Positions 50,060 through 59,140 of a DNA stretch of 64,000 nucleotides are shown here, in pieces (the stretch's first letter is position 1; the number at the start of each line of letters is the position of its first letter). The notes under the pieces are model-generated. The model made no database searches, was not told the origin of the DNA, and saw only the letters and a list, made by a program, of their open reading frames with translations. The position numbers and the translations under genes were made by a program. Origin of the DNA: Salimicrobium halophilum (lineage in GTDB: Bacteria; Bacillota; Bacilli; Bacillales; Halobacillaceae); the NCBI RefSeq assembly GCF_900100295.1, contig NZ_FNEV01000006.1, positions 124,001 to 188,000 of the forward strand. The letters are read 5' to 3'.

Positions 50060-50098
50060 GATGTATTTCCCTCCATTTTCTACATTTTATAGGAGCAA

Positions 50099-50128
50099 AT
50101 AAAAAACCCCCGGTATAACCGAGGGTTT
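50099..50128 (-). terminator. Riboswitch-controlled terminator before pbuG
   Basis: On the minus strand AACCCTCGGT pairs with ACCGGGGGTT (one wobble) across a 3-4 base loop and runs into TTTTTT. Confidence 0.9.
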
Positions 50129-50170
50129 CGCTAGCTCCGGAAAAGAACGACGAACGTCTCCTTTCCCAAA

Positions 50171-50235
50171 ACGTAGTCGGACAATTTACGGTCGTCCGGT
50201 AGAAACTTATGGGCCTTATCCCCAAGATTATACGT
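50171..50235 (-). promoter_or_regulatory. Guanine-type purine riboswitch of pbuG
   Basis: On the minus strand the aptamer has ACGTATAATC as P1, TTTCTACC in J2/3, CCGTAAATTG in the P3 loop and GACTACGT closing P1. C before TA indicates guanine specificity. It starts 21 bases after the guaA stop. Confidence 0.93.
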
Positions 50236-50256
50236 CAGTATCTTTCTATTCAGTTC

Positions 50257-51795
50257 TTATTCCCATTCGATTGTTGCAGGTGGCTTACTTGTCACATCAT
50301 ACACGACACGGTTGATGTGATCGACTTCGTTCACGAGTCTCGTCGATACTTTCTCAAGGACGTGCCACGGGATTCGCGCCCAATCCGATGTCATACCGTC
50401 GATGGACGTCACTGCACGGATGCCGATCGTATGATCATACGTCCGCTCATCTCCCATGACTCCGACCGACTTGATGTTCGGAAGTACGGTGAAATACTGC
50501 CAGATATCGCGGTCGAGTCCCGCTTCCTTTATTTCTTCCCGTAGAATCGCATCGGATTCACGGACGATTTCAAGCTTCTCTTCATCAAGCGCTCCGAGAA
50601 TACGGATGGAGAGCCCAGGTCCCGGGAAAGGCTGACGCCAAACGATATGTTCCGGTACTCCGAGCTCTGTTCCTAGCTCACGGACTTCATCTTTGAAAAG
50701 CGTATTGAGCGGCTCGATCAGCTTGAGTTCCATATCTTCCGGCAGACCACCGACGTTATGGTGGGACTTGATCGTCTGAGCCGTTTCCGTTCCGCTTTCG
50801 ATGATGTCCGTATAGAGGGTCCCCTGCGCTAGATAGTCGACGTCTTTGATCTTAGCCGCTTCTTCGTCGAAGACCTGGATGAATTCGTTGCCGATGATTT
50901 TCCGTTTCTCTTCCGGGTCGTCCACGCCGTCGAGTTTACCGAGGAAACGGTCTTTGGCATCGACGCGGACGATATTCATATTGAATCCGTCCCCGAGGAA
51001 ACGCATGACGTCGTCCCCTTCATTCTTCCTCAAAAGTCCGTGATCGACGAAGATGCACGTAAGCTGATCGCCGATCGCTCGGTGAATGAGTGCGGCCACG
51101 ACGGAAGAATCGACCCCGCCGCTCAATCCGCACAAGACATTGCGATCGCCGACTTCCGCACGGATTTTCTCCACTTCGAGATCGATGAAGTGTTCCATCG
51201 TCCAGTCCGCCGTCGCGTCACATACGTCAAACACGAAGCTGCGAAGCAAGTCATTGCCGTATTCGGAGTGGCGGACTTCCGGGTGGAACTGGACCCCGTA
51301 CAATTTACGATCCTTATCGCTGATCGCCGCTACCGGGCAGGAAGCACTCGTAGCGTCTACCTGGAACCCTTCCGGCGCTTCGATCACTTTGTCGCTGTGA
51401 CTCATCCATACGACCTGCTCGACAGGTGTCTTCTGGAAAAGTAGCGAATCATTCTTCACGGTGATGTCCGCTTTTCCGTATTCACGCTCATTGGCCCGCT
51501 CGACGCGCCCTTCGAAGTGATGGGTCATCAGCTGCATGCCGTAACAGATCCCGAGAATCGGGATATCCAGGTCGAAAATCGCCTCATCACAGCGGAAGCT
51601 CTCCTCCCCGTATACACTGTTCGGCCCACCGGAGAGCACGATCCCACTAGGGTTCAGCTCTTTGATTTCTTCTGCCGTCATTTTATGAGAATGCAGTTCA
51701 CTGTAAACGCCGAATTCACGGATCCGTCTCGTGATCAGCTGATTGTATTGACTTCCGAAATCCAGAACGAGAATCATTCCTTCAACCTTTTCCAT
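50257..51795 (-). CDS. guaA: GMP synthase (glutamine-hydrolysing) GuaA
   Basis: GuaA converts XMP to GMP using ATP and glutamine. ATG 51795, with AGAGGGACAG before it, gives 512 residues, the usual length. The N-terminal class I amidotransferase has the nucleophile Cys84 (GICYGMQLM) and VQFHPE; the ATP pyrophosphatase P-loop is [17 protein letters not shown] and the C-terminal dimerisation domain follows. Longer in-frame codons to 51897 cross the riboswitch terminator and are not coding. A guanine riboswitch precedes it and another gene's riboswitch follows its end. Confidence 0.97.
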   Translation of the reverse strand: MEKVEGMILVLDFGSQYNQLITRRIREFGVYSELHSHKMTAEEIKELNPSGIVLSGGPNSVYGEESFRCDEAIFDLDIPILGICYGMQLMTHHFEGRVERANEREYGKADITVKNDSLLFQKTPVEQVVWMSHSDKVIEAPEGFQVDATSASCPVAAISDKDRKLYGVQFHPEVRHSEYGNDLLRSFVFDVCDATADWTMEHFIDLEVEKIRAEVGDRNVLCGLSGGVDSSVVAALIHRAIGDQLTCIFVDHGLLRKNEGDDVMRFLGDGFNMNIVRVDAKDRFLGKLDGVDDPEEKRKIIGNEFIQVFDEEAAKIKDVDYLAQGTLYTDIIESGTETAQTIKSHHNVGGLPEDMELKLIEPLNTLFKDEVRELGTELGVPEHIVWRQPFPGPGLSIRILGALDEEKLEIVRESDAILREEIKEAGLDRDIWQYFTVLPNIKSVGVMGDERTYDHTIGIRAVTSIDGMTSDWARIPWHVLEKVSTRLVNEVDHINRVVYDVTSKPPATIEWE

Positions 51796-51847
51796 ATCTG
51801 TCCCTCTTTCCTTATCTATGACTTCGCTCAGCCTATCCCCGATACTA

Positions 51848-51884
51848 TAAAAAAATCTGCCTACTCTAAACAGGAGAAGGCAGA
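51848..51884 (-). terminator. Riboswitch-controlled terminator before guaA
   Basis: On the minus strand TCTGCCT pairs with AGGCAGA around an 18-base loop and ends in TTTTTTT. Confidence 0.85.
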
Positions 51885-51909
51885 AATGGACATACACGTC
51901 GCGATTCCT

Positions 51910-51982
51910 GCCTTCATAGTCAGAACATTTACGGTGTTCCGGTAGAGACTTTCGGTCCTTATTACCGAGGATATATGAAGGC
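51910..51982 (-). promoter_or_regulatory. Guanine-type purine riboswitch of guaA
   Basis: On the minus strand GCCTTCATAT pairs with ATGAAGGC (P1); TCTCTACC, CCGTAAATG and GACTATG complete the aptamer. C before TATG indicates guanine. This is the third purine switch in the window. Confidence 0.93.
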
Positions 51983-51984
51983 TT

Positions 51985-52028
51985 ATTCGATTGTTACCCA
52001 TTCTAACAATCGAATTTTGCAGAATCAA
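51985..52028 (-). promoter_or_regulatory. guaA promoter overlapped by a perfect 12-bp inverted repeat
   Basis: On the minus strand TTGATT (52023-52028) and TAGAAT (52000-52005) are 17 bases apart, a good promoter for guaA. The inverted repeat ATTCGATTGTTA/TAACAATCGAAT (51985-51996, 52004-52015; 7-base spacer) spans the -10 and part of the spacer. It may be an operator, or a stem ending the yebA transcript, but no T-run follows. Confidence 0.6.
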
Positions 52029-54226
52029 GACAATGCTTTTTTAATTAAATTTTCCCATAATTCAGATATATCGTTTCTCTGCAGGCGGTCTTCTTTCCGG
52101 TACACAAGACGTTCGTACTGATTCGTAAGACGCTGCATATCATTACCTTCAAAACGATGGTCGATCGCTTTCGCATAAGCACGCAACGTTTCATCGGATC
52201 TGCGCTTCGCGATTCTTTTATCCAGAACGTTGAGCAGATGACGATAAGAGGACTGGAACGCATCTGCATCTCCCTGTCTCCGGAAGCGTCTTCCGTAATA
52301 CCAGGAGAGCCAGCGAAGTCTTGTCAGGTAAAGAGCGATCCCGATAACACTCAGGACGCCGAGCGCTGAAAGCAGGATGGTCGTCCCGGAGATTCCGTCG
52401 TTCCCGCCTGAAGCAGTTCCGGCTGTTTCTTCCTCTTCCTCACCGATCTGCTGTGGGTTCCCCTGTTCTTCCTGTTCCGGGGTATCCACTTCCGGACTTT
52501 CCGTTTCATCTTGACCGGATTCGGATGGGTCTGTGTCCACTTCCGTATAGAAGTCCGCATTGTTCGTGAATCCTTGCGTAGGTTCAAATGGCACCCAGCC
52601 GACATCCGGGAAGTACACTTCCACCCAGGAATGGGCGTTGGCACTGGTGACATCATAAGAATTCATCGTCGTATCGAACAGTTCCGTATCCGTATCCGTC
52701 AGCTCTCCGCCCGTGAATCCTTTCACCCAGCGGGCAGGGATCCCCTCGGCACGAAGCATGACAATCATGGACGTCGAGTAGTTATCACAATACCCCTGTT
52801 GCGTCTCGAACACGAATTGATCGACGTAGTCTTCGTCTTCTTCTGGGACGGCGACATCGGTCGTCGTATATTCGAACCCGTTGCTGCTGAAATACGACTC
52901 GACGGCTTTCGCTTTATCATAGCGGTTATCGTGCTCTGCGGTAATTTCGGCAGCAAGCTCTCTCGTTCTTTGTGTAACGGATGATGGAAGCTGCAGATAT
53001 TTCTCCTGGATGGAGGCAGGGTCTCCCCCCGTCACGTCCCGGAGAGTATTCAACTCGAACGAAGGAGCATCATAGTTGAGAGAATACCGTTCCGGCTGTA
53101 CCGAATCGTTACCTGCTCTCGTTTCCATCTCTCCGGTCTGTGTGTGCAACGCGATATCTATCGGACGTTCCAGGTTCCCTAAAGATGTCACGCCATAAGG
53201 ATAGACGAGCTTCCGGAAATTCGCTTGATCTGTGAAATCAAGGAAGCCCCGGGAAGGTTCCGCTTCCACATCGTCTTCAAACGTGGAATATTCGAGCTCA
53301 TCAGGACCAACGGATGTGACCGGCTGTTCCAGTGTGTCTTCCCACCCTTTTCCGGTATAGCGGTCCTTCGACTCGATTCTCCAGTACTGACGGTCCCGGA
53401 CGACGGCCTGGAACACAAGCGTGTCATCCTGGACAAACGAACCGCCGAGCCTGGAATCATTCTCTCCATACCCGACCTTCTGCACGACATTCCCATTTCC
53501 TCCAGGGCCTATCCCTCCGGTAGCACTTTGAAGATAAGGGACCGGATCCGGCCACTGAGGTGCGAATTTCGGCAGAATCGTAGCTCCTACAGCAGCGATA
53601 AGAATCACGGTGATCAAAGGAATAGCGGAAAACAGGGGATTCCGGGAGCGGCGTCCCACATCTTCTCCTCCGAATTCCCGCTGCACATGAAGGAGCCCGA
53701 GCACGACCATCGCGATGATGAACGTCCGGATGATCGAAGCCTGCCCTTCATATGGCGTGAACGTATCGATGATCGTAATATAAACGAACGTCAGCACAAT
53801 AAAGAAAAAGGCCTTTCTCGCTATGACTAACCAGAAATGCAGCAGATAACTGACCAGCCACAATAACACAAGGAACAAGAAACTCCGGAAAAAGGCGGTC
53901 AGCTCCCACCACTCTTGAGCTGTCACAGCCTGCAAGTTATAGGAAAGCTGATTATATACGATGAGCCACCATGCTTCGCTGAAAATCCGTTCTCCGATGA
54001 AAAGCCCGTCCAGAATGAACAGAAGCCCCAGTAACTTCAAGGGGACAGCGAAATACCACGGCACTTGCATAAACGTCAAAAAGAAACAAAACGCGGCGTA
54101 TAAATAAAAAATACTCACGCTCTGTGTATCGGTCAGTATGTCGAGCGGCCATAGCCACTCCAGCAGAAGGAGAAACCCTCCGGCATATACAAGAAACAAC
54201 AACAGCGAGGAGGATTTTTCCTTCAT
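52025..54226 (-). CDS. Transglutaminase-like membrane protein YebA (DUF3488/DUF4129)
   Basis: The 733-residue protein starts at ATG 54226 behind GGAGGTG. It has about seven N-terminal membrane helices, an extracytoplasmic transglutaminase-like domain with Cys in QGYCDNYSTSMIVMLRAEG, His in SANAHSWVEVYFPD and Asp in the same stretch, an acidic linker, a final membrane helix and a cytosolic DUF4129 tail. With the DUF58 protein and MoxR ATPase upstream it forms a widespread trio of unknown role, perhaps protein maturation. It overlaps the DUF58 gene by 4 bases. Confidence 0.88.
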   Translation of the reverse strand: MKEKSSSLLLFLVYAGGFLLLLEWLWPLDILTDTQSVSIFYLYAAFCFFLTFMQVPWYFAVPLKLLGLLFILDGLFIGERIFSEAWWLIVYNQLSYNLQAVTAQEWWELTAFFRSFLFLVLLWLVSYLLHFWLVIARKAFFFIVLTFVYITIIDTFTPYEGQASIIRTFIIAMVVLGLLHVQREFGGEDVGRRSRNPLFSAIPLITVILIAAVGATILPKFAPQWPDPVPYLQSATGGIGPGGNGNVVQKVGYGENDSRLGGSFVQDDTLVFQAVVRDRQYWRIESKDRYTGKGWEDTLEQPVTSVGPDELEYSTFEDDVEAEPSRGFLDFTDQANFRKLVYPYGVTSLGNLERPIDIALHTQTGEMETRAGNDSVQPERYSLNYDAPSFELNTLRDVTGGDPASIQEKYLQLPSSVTQRTRELAAEITAEHDNRYDKAKAVESYFSSNGFEYTTTDVAVPEEDEDYVDQFVFETQQGYCDNYSTSMIVMLRAEGIPARWVKGFTGGELTDTDTELFDTTMNSYDVTSANAHSWVEVYFPDVGWVPFEPTQGFTNNADFYTEVDTDPSESGQDETESPEVDTPEQEEQGNPQQIGEEEEETAGTASGGNDGISGTTILLSALGVLSVIGIALYLTRLRWLSWYYGRRFRRQGDADAFQSSYRHLLNVLDKRIAKRRSDETLRAYAKAIDHRFEGNDMQRLTNQYERLVYRKEDRLQRNDISELWENLIKKALS

Positions 54227-55476
54227 GCTTTCACCTCCATTTCCGCATGCGCCCATTCTTTCTCCGTCAGCGCCTTCACATACACACCCCGGTCCCGCAA
54301 TTCTTTTGCAAGTTTCTGATTTTCGAAGGTCCACTCCTCTTCAGGAGTGACGACGAAGAATAGCAGCTGCTTGCAGTAAGGTGCCAGACGCAGCAGACTT
54401 TCCTTGATTCCGGAATCGAAGGTCGCACTGACGATCATCAGAACAGCCTGTTTCGGCAGAGAGGTGTGTTCTTTCGCTATCTCTTTCGGGAAATCTCCCG
54501 TTTCATCCGGTTGAAGTTTGGCAAGATGATAGCGGATCATCTCCCGCTGGCGTTCAGAGTGGATGGCAGGCACGAGTCTCCGTTCGTTTCCGATAGACAG
54601 GAAAGAAAGATCCTGCGACTGACGGGACAGCGTATGAAGAAGGGAGTAGGCGAACTCGATCGCTCCTTCGAACTTTACGGAGGGGCCTTCATTTGTGATA
54701 CCGTTCAGAATCAGAAAAGATTCGGAGCTTTTCTCCTGCTCGAACTCTTTGGTCATCATTTTGTTCTTACGGGCCGTGGCTTTCCAGTCTACCCAGGACA
54801 TCCGGTCTCCTGGTGCGTACTCTCTGAGCCCAGCAACCATGTTCGACTGTTTTTCTTTGAAACTTCTGGAAGCGGTCGCTCCCTGTTCGAAGGCACGGGA
54901 ATGAAGAGAAAAGGAAACCTTCCGTTTGGAGGGATATACCAGAAACTGTCCTTCGGAATCGATCTCCCATTCTTTACGCACGAACCCGAAGAAATCTCCG
55001 GTGCGGACCCGTACCGAGCCGAAATGATGATCTCCACGCGGGACATGTTCCAGACGATAACGGAGCCGGAACGTCTTTTGGAACCACGGGAAAAGCACCT
55101 GCTTCATCGTCCGTTCCACCACAGGCTCGTCCCAGGATACGAATTTCTCCCGGGCTCTGTCCTCCCTTTGCAGCGTATCAGGAAAAGATTCCTCTATCGT
55201 CATGTAATACAAAGGGAACGGAAAGGAACGGTGGGCCTCCAGTTCGATGACCACCGAGTCTCCAGCCTCCACCAATCTCTTCGAAGGGCGCCTGGTCACT
55301 TTCCAGTCCGACAAAGGATATAACAGAAGAGCTGTCATGTAGATGAGGAAAGGAAGAAAAGCGTAGAAGAGGAACCAGCTTACGAATCCTCCCTGGAACA
55401 TCGCATAGGAAAAAAGAATGGCAAACAGCAGGATCAGAAACAGGAACTTCCCTACGTATAGCAACTTCTCTTTCAT
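54223..55476 (-). CDS. DUF58 domain protein YeaD
   Basis: The 417-residue product has two N-terminal membrane helices (about residues 5-25 and 28-50) and a cytosolic part with the DUF58/von Willebrand-like segment (GLREYAPGDRMSWVDWKATARK), the family signature. It is thought to act with the MoxR ATPase, which lies immediately upstream and overlaps by 4 bases. The function is not known. ATG 55476 is preceded by GAGGAATG. Confidence 0.9.
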   Translation of the reverse strand: MKEKLLYVGKFLFLILLFAILFSYAMFQGGFVSWFLFYAFLPFLIYMTALLLYPLSDWKVTRRPSKRLVEAGDSVVIELEAHRSFPFPLYYMTIEESFPDTLQREDRAREKFVSWDEPVVERTMKQVLFPWFQKTFRLRYRLEHVPRGDHHFGSVRVRTGDFFGFVRKEWEIDSEGQFLVYPSKRKVSFSLHSRAFEQGATASRSFKEKQSNMVAGLREYAPGDRMSWVDWKATARKNKMMTKEFEQEKSSESFLILNGITNEGPSVKFEGAIEFAYSLLHTLSRQSQDLSFLSIGNERRLVPAIHSERQREMIRYHLAKLQPDETGDFPKEIAKEHTSLPKQAVLMIVSATFDSGIKESLLRLAPYCKQLLFFVVTPEEEWTFENQKLAKELRDRGVYVKALTEKEWAHAEMEVKA

Positions 55477-56438
55477 TCACTGACATTCCTCTTCACCGGA
55501 ACGTTCGTCGCTTCAATCAGCTGATGGACGATATCCTCCGGTGCAATCCCTTCGAAATTGGCCTCCGAGGTCAAGATAAGACGGTGAGGCAGCACGAACT
55601 TCGCAACGTATTGGACGTCATCAGGCACTACGTAGTCCCGATCATAAATGAAGGCATAAGCCTTGGCAGCTTTCATAAGTGCCATCGAGCCACGAGGGCT
55701 GACCCCGAGGTAGACACTCTCATGATCACGGGTAGCCGAAGTCAGGGAGACGATATACTGCTGCACGGTCTGATCGATATAGACATCATCCACCTCTTCC
55801 TGGAGCTGCACCAGTTCTTCAAGCGTCATGACCGGCTCTACAGAGTGGATCGGATGCCCTCCCGACGTACGCTCGAGCATCTCCATCTCTTCCTGATACG
55901 TCGGATATCCCATTTTCAATTTAAGCAGAAACCGGTCCAATTGGGCTTCCGGAAGCGGATAAGTCCCTTCATACTCGATCGGGTTCTGCGTGGCCATGAC
56001 GAAAAACGGCTTCTTCAAAGCTACACTCTGTCCGTCTACGGTAATACTCGATTCTTCCATCCCTTCGAGCAACGAAGACTGGGTCTTAGGCGACGTACGG
56101 TTGATCTCATCCGCCAGTACGATGTTTCCGAGAATCGGTCCCGGTCTGAATTCGAAATCGGTGGTTTTCGGGTTATAGATCGAGACGCCTGTGACATCAG
56201 ACGGCAGTAAGTCCGGGGTGAACTGGATCCGCTTGAATTCACAGTTCAACGACTTGGCGAGCGTACGGACGAGCATCGTTTTCCCTACACCCGGCACGTC
56301 CTCGAGAAGTACGTGACCTCTAGCAAGCAGGGTAACCAGACTCAAAATAGCCGCTTCTTCTTTCCCGACCATGACCTGATTGATATTACGGATGACATCG
56401 GAGATTTTACTATGAAGCATAAAGGATGACTGCGACAT
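55473..56438 (-). CDS. MoxR-family AAA ATPase YeaC
   Basis: The 321-residue AAA+ ATPase carries Walker A LEDVPGVGKTMLVRTLAK (residues about 36-53), Walker B VLADEINRTSPKTQSSLLEG and the sensor 1 ATQNPIEYEGTYPLPEAQLDRFLLK stretch in parts. It probably powers remodelling or maturation by the DUF58 and transglutaminase-like partners. Its ATG at 56438 lies 11 bases after GAGGAG. It is the first gene of the trio. Confidence 0.92.
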   Translation of the reverse strand: MSQSSFMLHSKISDVIRNINQVMVGKEEAAILSLVTLLARGHVLLEDVPGVGKTMLVRTLAKSLNCEFKRIQFTPDLLPSDVTGVSIYNPKTTDFEFRPGPILGNIVLADEINRTSPKTQSSLLEGMEESSITVDGQSVALKKPFFVMATQNPIEYEGTYPLPEAQLDRFLLKLKMGYPTYQEEMEMLERTSGGHPIHSVEPVMTLEELVQLQEEVDDVYIDQTVQQYIVSLTSATRDHESVYLGVSPRGSMALMKAAKAYAFIYDRDYVVPDDVQYVAKFVLPHRLILTSEANFEGIAPEDIVHQLIEATNVPVKRNVSE

Positions 56439-56542
56439 CTTGTGCTACTCCTCTCTATAATGACAAACTTTTTCGACAATGATGATTTCCTCTTAACTAT
56501 ACTACAAGCAAAGAGCGAGAGCCAAACAGAAGGCTAAGTAAC

Positions 56543-57712
56543 TCAGTACTCGAGACGTCCGAGACGTTCTGCAGCCTCACGCAGCACCTCTTCGTCAGCG
56601 AGAAGACCTACGCGGACGTACCCTTCCCCTTCTTTCCCGAACCCGTTCCCGGGAGCTGTGACGACACCTGCCTGTTCAATCGCGTAGTCCGCAAACCCTT
56701 CAGACGAATATCCTTCCGGTACCGGGATCCAGCAGAAGAACGTTCCCTTCGGGGTGATGGTGCGGAACCCGTGCTTTTCGAGCGTCCCGATGAAAACATC
56801 CCGCCGGCGTTCATACATCCGGACGAGCTCTCTCACTTTTGACTGATCTCCGCTCAAGGCTTCGATCGCCGCTTCCTGGACAGCTCCGAACAGACTCACA
56901 TACATGTGATCCTGCAGTTTATTGATCTGCTCGATGACTTCGCGGTTGCCGGCGACAAAGCCGATCCGCCACCCGGCCATATTATAGCTTTTACTCAGCG
57001 TAAAGATTTCCACCCCTGCCTCTTTCGCTCCTTCTGTTTCGAGGAAGCTCACGGGTTTCTCCCCGTCATACCCGATGGCACCGTAAGCGAAATCATGGAT
57101 CACCCCGATGTCATGTTTCCTCGCAATGTCCACGGTCTCTTCGAAAAAGGAAGAAGTAGCCGTCCCCGCTGTCGGATTGTTCGGGTAGTTGAGAAACATA
57201 AGCTTCGCCTCGTCCAAATCCTTCTCATCCATTTCCGAATAGTCAGGCCGGAATCCGTTCTCTTCCCTGAGTGGCATGAATACATCTTCCGCTCCCGCGA
57301 GAGCCGTACCGGACATATAATCCGGGTAACCCGGATCAGGAAGAAGCGCCTTATCGCCAGGGTTCAGAAAACACTGACTCATCTCGACGAGCCCGGCCTT
57401 TGCTCCGAATAAAATCGCAATCTCCTCCTCGGAATCGAGATCCACACCATGCTCCCGCTTATAATAATCCGCCGCAGCCTGCTTGAATTCAGGCAGACCT
57501 CTGAAGTTTATGTATCCATGATTCCGCGGGTCTCGGGCGGCACTCTCCAATTTCCGTACAATATGTTCAGGAGTGGGCTGGTCAGGATTGCCCTGGCCAA
57601 GGTTGATGATATCTCTGCCTTCTTTTTTCAGCCTGCTCACCTTCTTCGTCAGCTTGGCGAAGAATTGCTCAGGCAGTCTCTCCATTGCTTCTGATGGCTC
57701 AAATATACTCAT
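56543..57712 (-). CDS. mtnE: Methionine salvage aminotransferase MtnE (YkrV-like)
   Basis: The 389-residue class I aminotransferase resembles B. subtilis MtnE/YkrV, which transaminates KMTB with glutamine to give methionine. It shows GRDIINLGQGNPDQPTPEH, YPNNPTAGTATSS and the PLP-lysine segment FTLSKSYNMAGWRIGFVAG with Lys near residue 234. Its divergent neighbour resembles MtnU, the omega-amidase partner, which supports this identity. Other class I assignments (for example LL-DAP or general aminotransferase) cannot be excluded. Its start follows GGAGGAACG. No terminator was found. Confidence 0.8.
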   Translation of the reverse strand: MSIFEPSEAMERLPEQFFAKLTKKVSRLKKEGRDIINLGQGNPDQPTPEHIVRKLESAARDPRNHGYINFRGLPEFKQAAADYYKREHGVDLDSEEEIAILFGAKAGLVEMSQCFLNPGDKALLPDPGYPDYMSGTALAGAEDVFMPLREENGFRPDYSEMDEKDLDEAKLMFLNYPNNPTAGTATSSFFEETVDIARKHDIGVIHDFAYGAIGYDGEKPVSFLETEGAKEAGVEIFTLSKSYNMAGWRIGFVAGNREVIEQINKLQDHMYVSLFGAVQEAAIEALSGDQSKVRELVRMYERRRDVFIGTLEKHGFRTITPKGTFFCWIPVPEGYSSEGFADYAIEQAGVVTAPGNGFGKEGEGYVRVGLLADEEVLREAAERLGRLEY

Positions 57713-57767
57713 TGTTCGTTCCTCCTGATTTCCTAAGTTCCCCCTATTGTAAATAATTTTCGGAAGA

Positions 57768-57796
57768 TTGACAAAGTGAACGTGCGACCAGATAAT
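57768..57796 (+). promoter_or_regulatory. SigA-type promoter of mtnU
   Basis: TTGACA (57768-57773) and GATAAT (57791-57796) are separated by 17 bases, 31 bases before the mtnU start. Confidence 0.75.
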
Positions 57797-57826
57797 GGGA
57801 TCAGAGCAAGGAAAGGAGCGGTGACG

Positions 57827-58603
57827 ATGAAACTGGCTTTATTACAGATAGATGTCGCTTTCGGTGATCCGGAGGCGAACGAAAGGAAAGTGGAAGAATT
57901 CTTCCGCAACCTCGATGCTTCCGTCGATGTCGTCGTCCTTCCGGAATTATGGACGACAGGATATGATCTTTCCCGTCTCGAGACGATCGCAGATGAAGAA
58001 GGGCAGAAAGCGAAGCGATTTTTGAGTGATCTGGCTGAACGATACGATGTTCACCTGGTCGGAGGATCAATCGCCAAAAAGACATCGGATGGCGTGTTGA
58101 ATACAATGTATGTCTTTGACAACAAAGGGAGCTTACTTAAAGAATACAGCAAAGCCCATCTTTTTAAACTCATGAATGAAGAAAAATATCTCATTGATGA
58201 TACGATGGATGGAAAATTCGAGCTGATGGGCGAAAAAAGCGCCGGCCTCATCTGTTACGACATCCGTTTCCCCGAGTGGGTACGTACTCAAATGCTTGAG
58301 GGCACAACGGTTCTTTATGTCGTAGCCGAATGGCCAGCCCCGCGGATCGACCACTGGAAGACCCTCCTCAAAGCTCGCGCCATCGAGAATCAGTGCTACG
58401 TGGTGGCCTGTAACCGTGTGGGCGCCGATCCGAAGAATGAATTCGGCGGCCATTCCATCATTTATGGACCATGGGGAGATGTGCTGGCAGAAGGTAGTGA
58501 GCAGGAGGAGATCGTGTACGGGGAGATCGACACGTCGAACGTCGAAGAGATCCGTACGCAGATCCCGATTTTTCAGGACCGCCGCCCGGAACTATATAAA
58601 TAA
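57827..58603 (+). CDS. mtnU: Carbon-nitrogen hydrolase, MtnU-like omega-amidase
   Basis: The 258-residue nitrilase-superfamily enzyme has the Glu-Lys-Cys triad in VVLPELWTTGYDLS, KAHLFKLMNEEKYL and AGLICYDIRFPEWVR. MtnU of B. subtilis is proposed to hydrolyse alpha-ketoglutaramate made by MtnE. ATG 57827 follows AAAGGAGCG; the frame extends upstream through the promoter. It is divergent from mtnE across a 114-base space with no SAM riboswitch room. A strong terminator follows. Confidence 0.85.
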   Translation: MKLALLQIDVAFGDPEANERKVEEFFRNLDASVDVVVLPELWTTGYDLSRLETIADEEGQKAKRFLSDLAERYDVHLVGGSIAKKTSDGVLNTMYVFDNKGSLLKEYSKAHLFKLMNEEKYLIDDTMDGKFELMGEKSAGLICYDIRFPEWVRTQMLEGTTVLYVVAEWPAPRIDHWKTLLKARAIENQCYVVACNRVGADPKNEFGGHSIIYGPWGDVLAEGSEQEEIVYGEIDTSNVEEIRTQIPIFQDRRPELYK

Positions 58604-58610
58604 TGCTTGG

Positions 58611-58639
58611 ACCCTCGCCGGTTGCGCGAGGGTTTTTTT
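58611..58639 (+). terminator. Intrinsic terminator of mtnU
   Basis: ACCCTCGC pairs with GCGAGGGT around a 7-base loop and is followed by seven T, 8 bases after the stop. Confidence 0.9.
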
Positions 58640-58838
58640 ATTTTGGAGGAGGTTGACTGAGGGAGTGTTATGCGCACGCTTGTGGCTTTATGCGATGATT
58701 TTTGCCCGATTCATGGCAAAAACGGGCCATAAAAAAGGGTATCCGATAGTTTTGCTCCTCCCCCCTTAAAAAACATCCCATAACTTTTGTTATGAGGCAG
58801 TTTTTCAATTTGCATGGTTAAAACCGTCTTATATACAC

Positions 58839-58880
58839 AAAAACCCTTCAGACATCCGGGGATGTCCGAAGGGTTTTAAA
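58839..58880. terminator. Bidirectional terminator between mtnU and purU
   Basis: AAAACCCTTCAGACATCC pairs with GGATGTCCGAAGGGTTTT, with A and T runs on both sides. It lies in the 537-base convergent gap. 58640-58838 holds nothing else identifiable. Confidence 0.75.
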
Positions 58881-58885
58881 TAGAA

Positions 58886-59138
58886 AGGCCGCGACTTTTC
58901 CTGTCTAGTTTCAGCCTATCCAAGGTCGTATCATAAGCGGGAGGCTGCCACTTTTCTTGTCTAGCTGTGCCACCCAGAAACTCGAGCCATAAGCAAGGTG
59001 TCTCCGCTTTTCATGTCCAGCTACGAAGCCCAGAAACCCCGAGCCATAAGGGGAACAGATCAGAAAAAAAGAAAGATCACTTTTTGTCTGACAGTTCCCC
59101 TTATGACTGAGGTTTCTAAGCAGGGCTTCTCCGCTTTC
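58886..59138 (-). repeat. Dispersed palindromic repeat, copy 3 with partial copies
   Basis: The full copy is at 59002-59138, with CATAAGGGGAAC/GTTCCCCTTATG, GTCAGACAAAAAG..TTTTTCTGATC and AAAAGCGGAG. Partial copies at 58886-58910 and 58945-58998 repeat CTTTTCTTGTCTAGCTG, CCACCCAGAAACTCGAG and CCATAAGC. All show the same consensus as 23391 and 26226. Confidence 0.7.
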
Positions 59139-59140
59139 CC

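Noticed and set aside
57713-57826. A SAM riboswitch controlling mtnE or mtnU
   Set aside because: The 114-base gap is too short and shows none of the conserved SAM-box segments.
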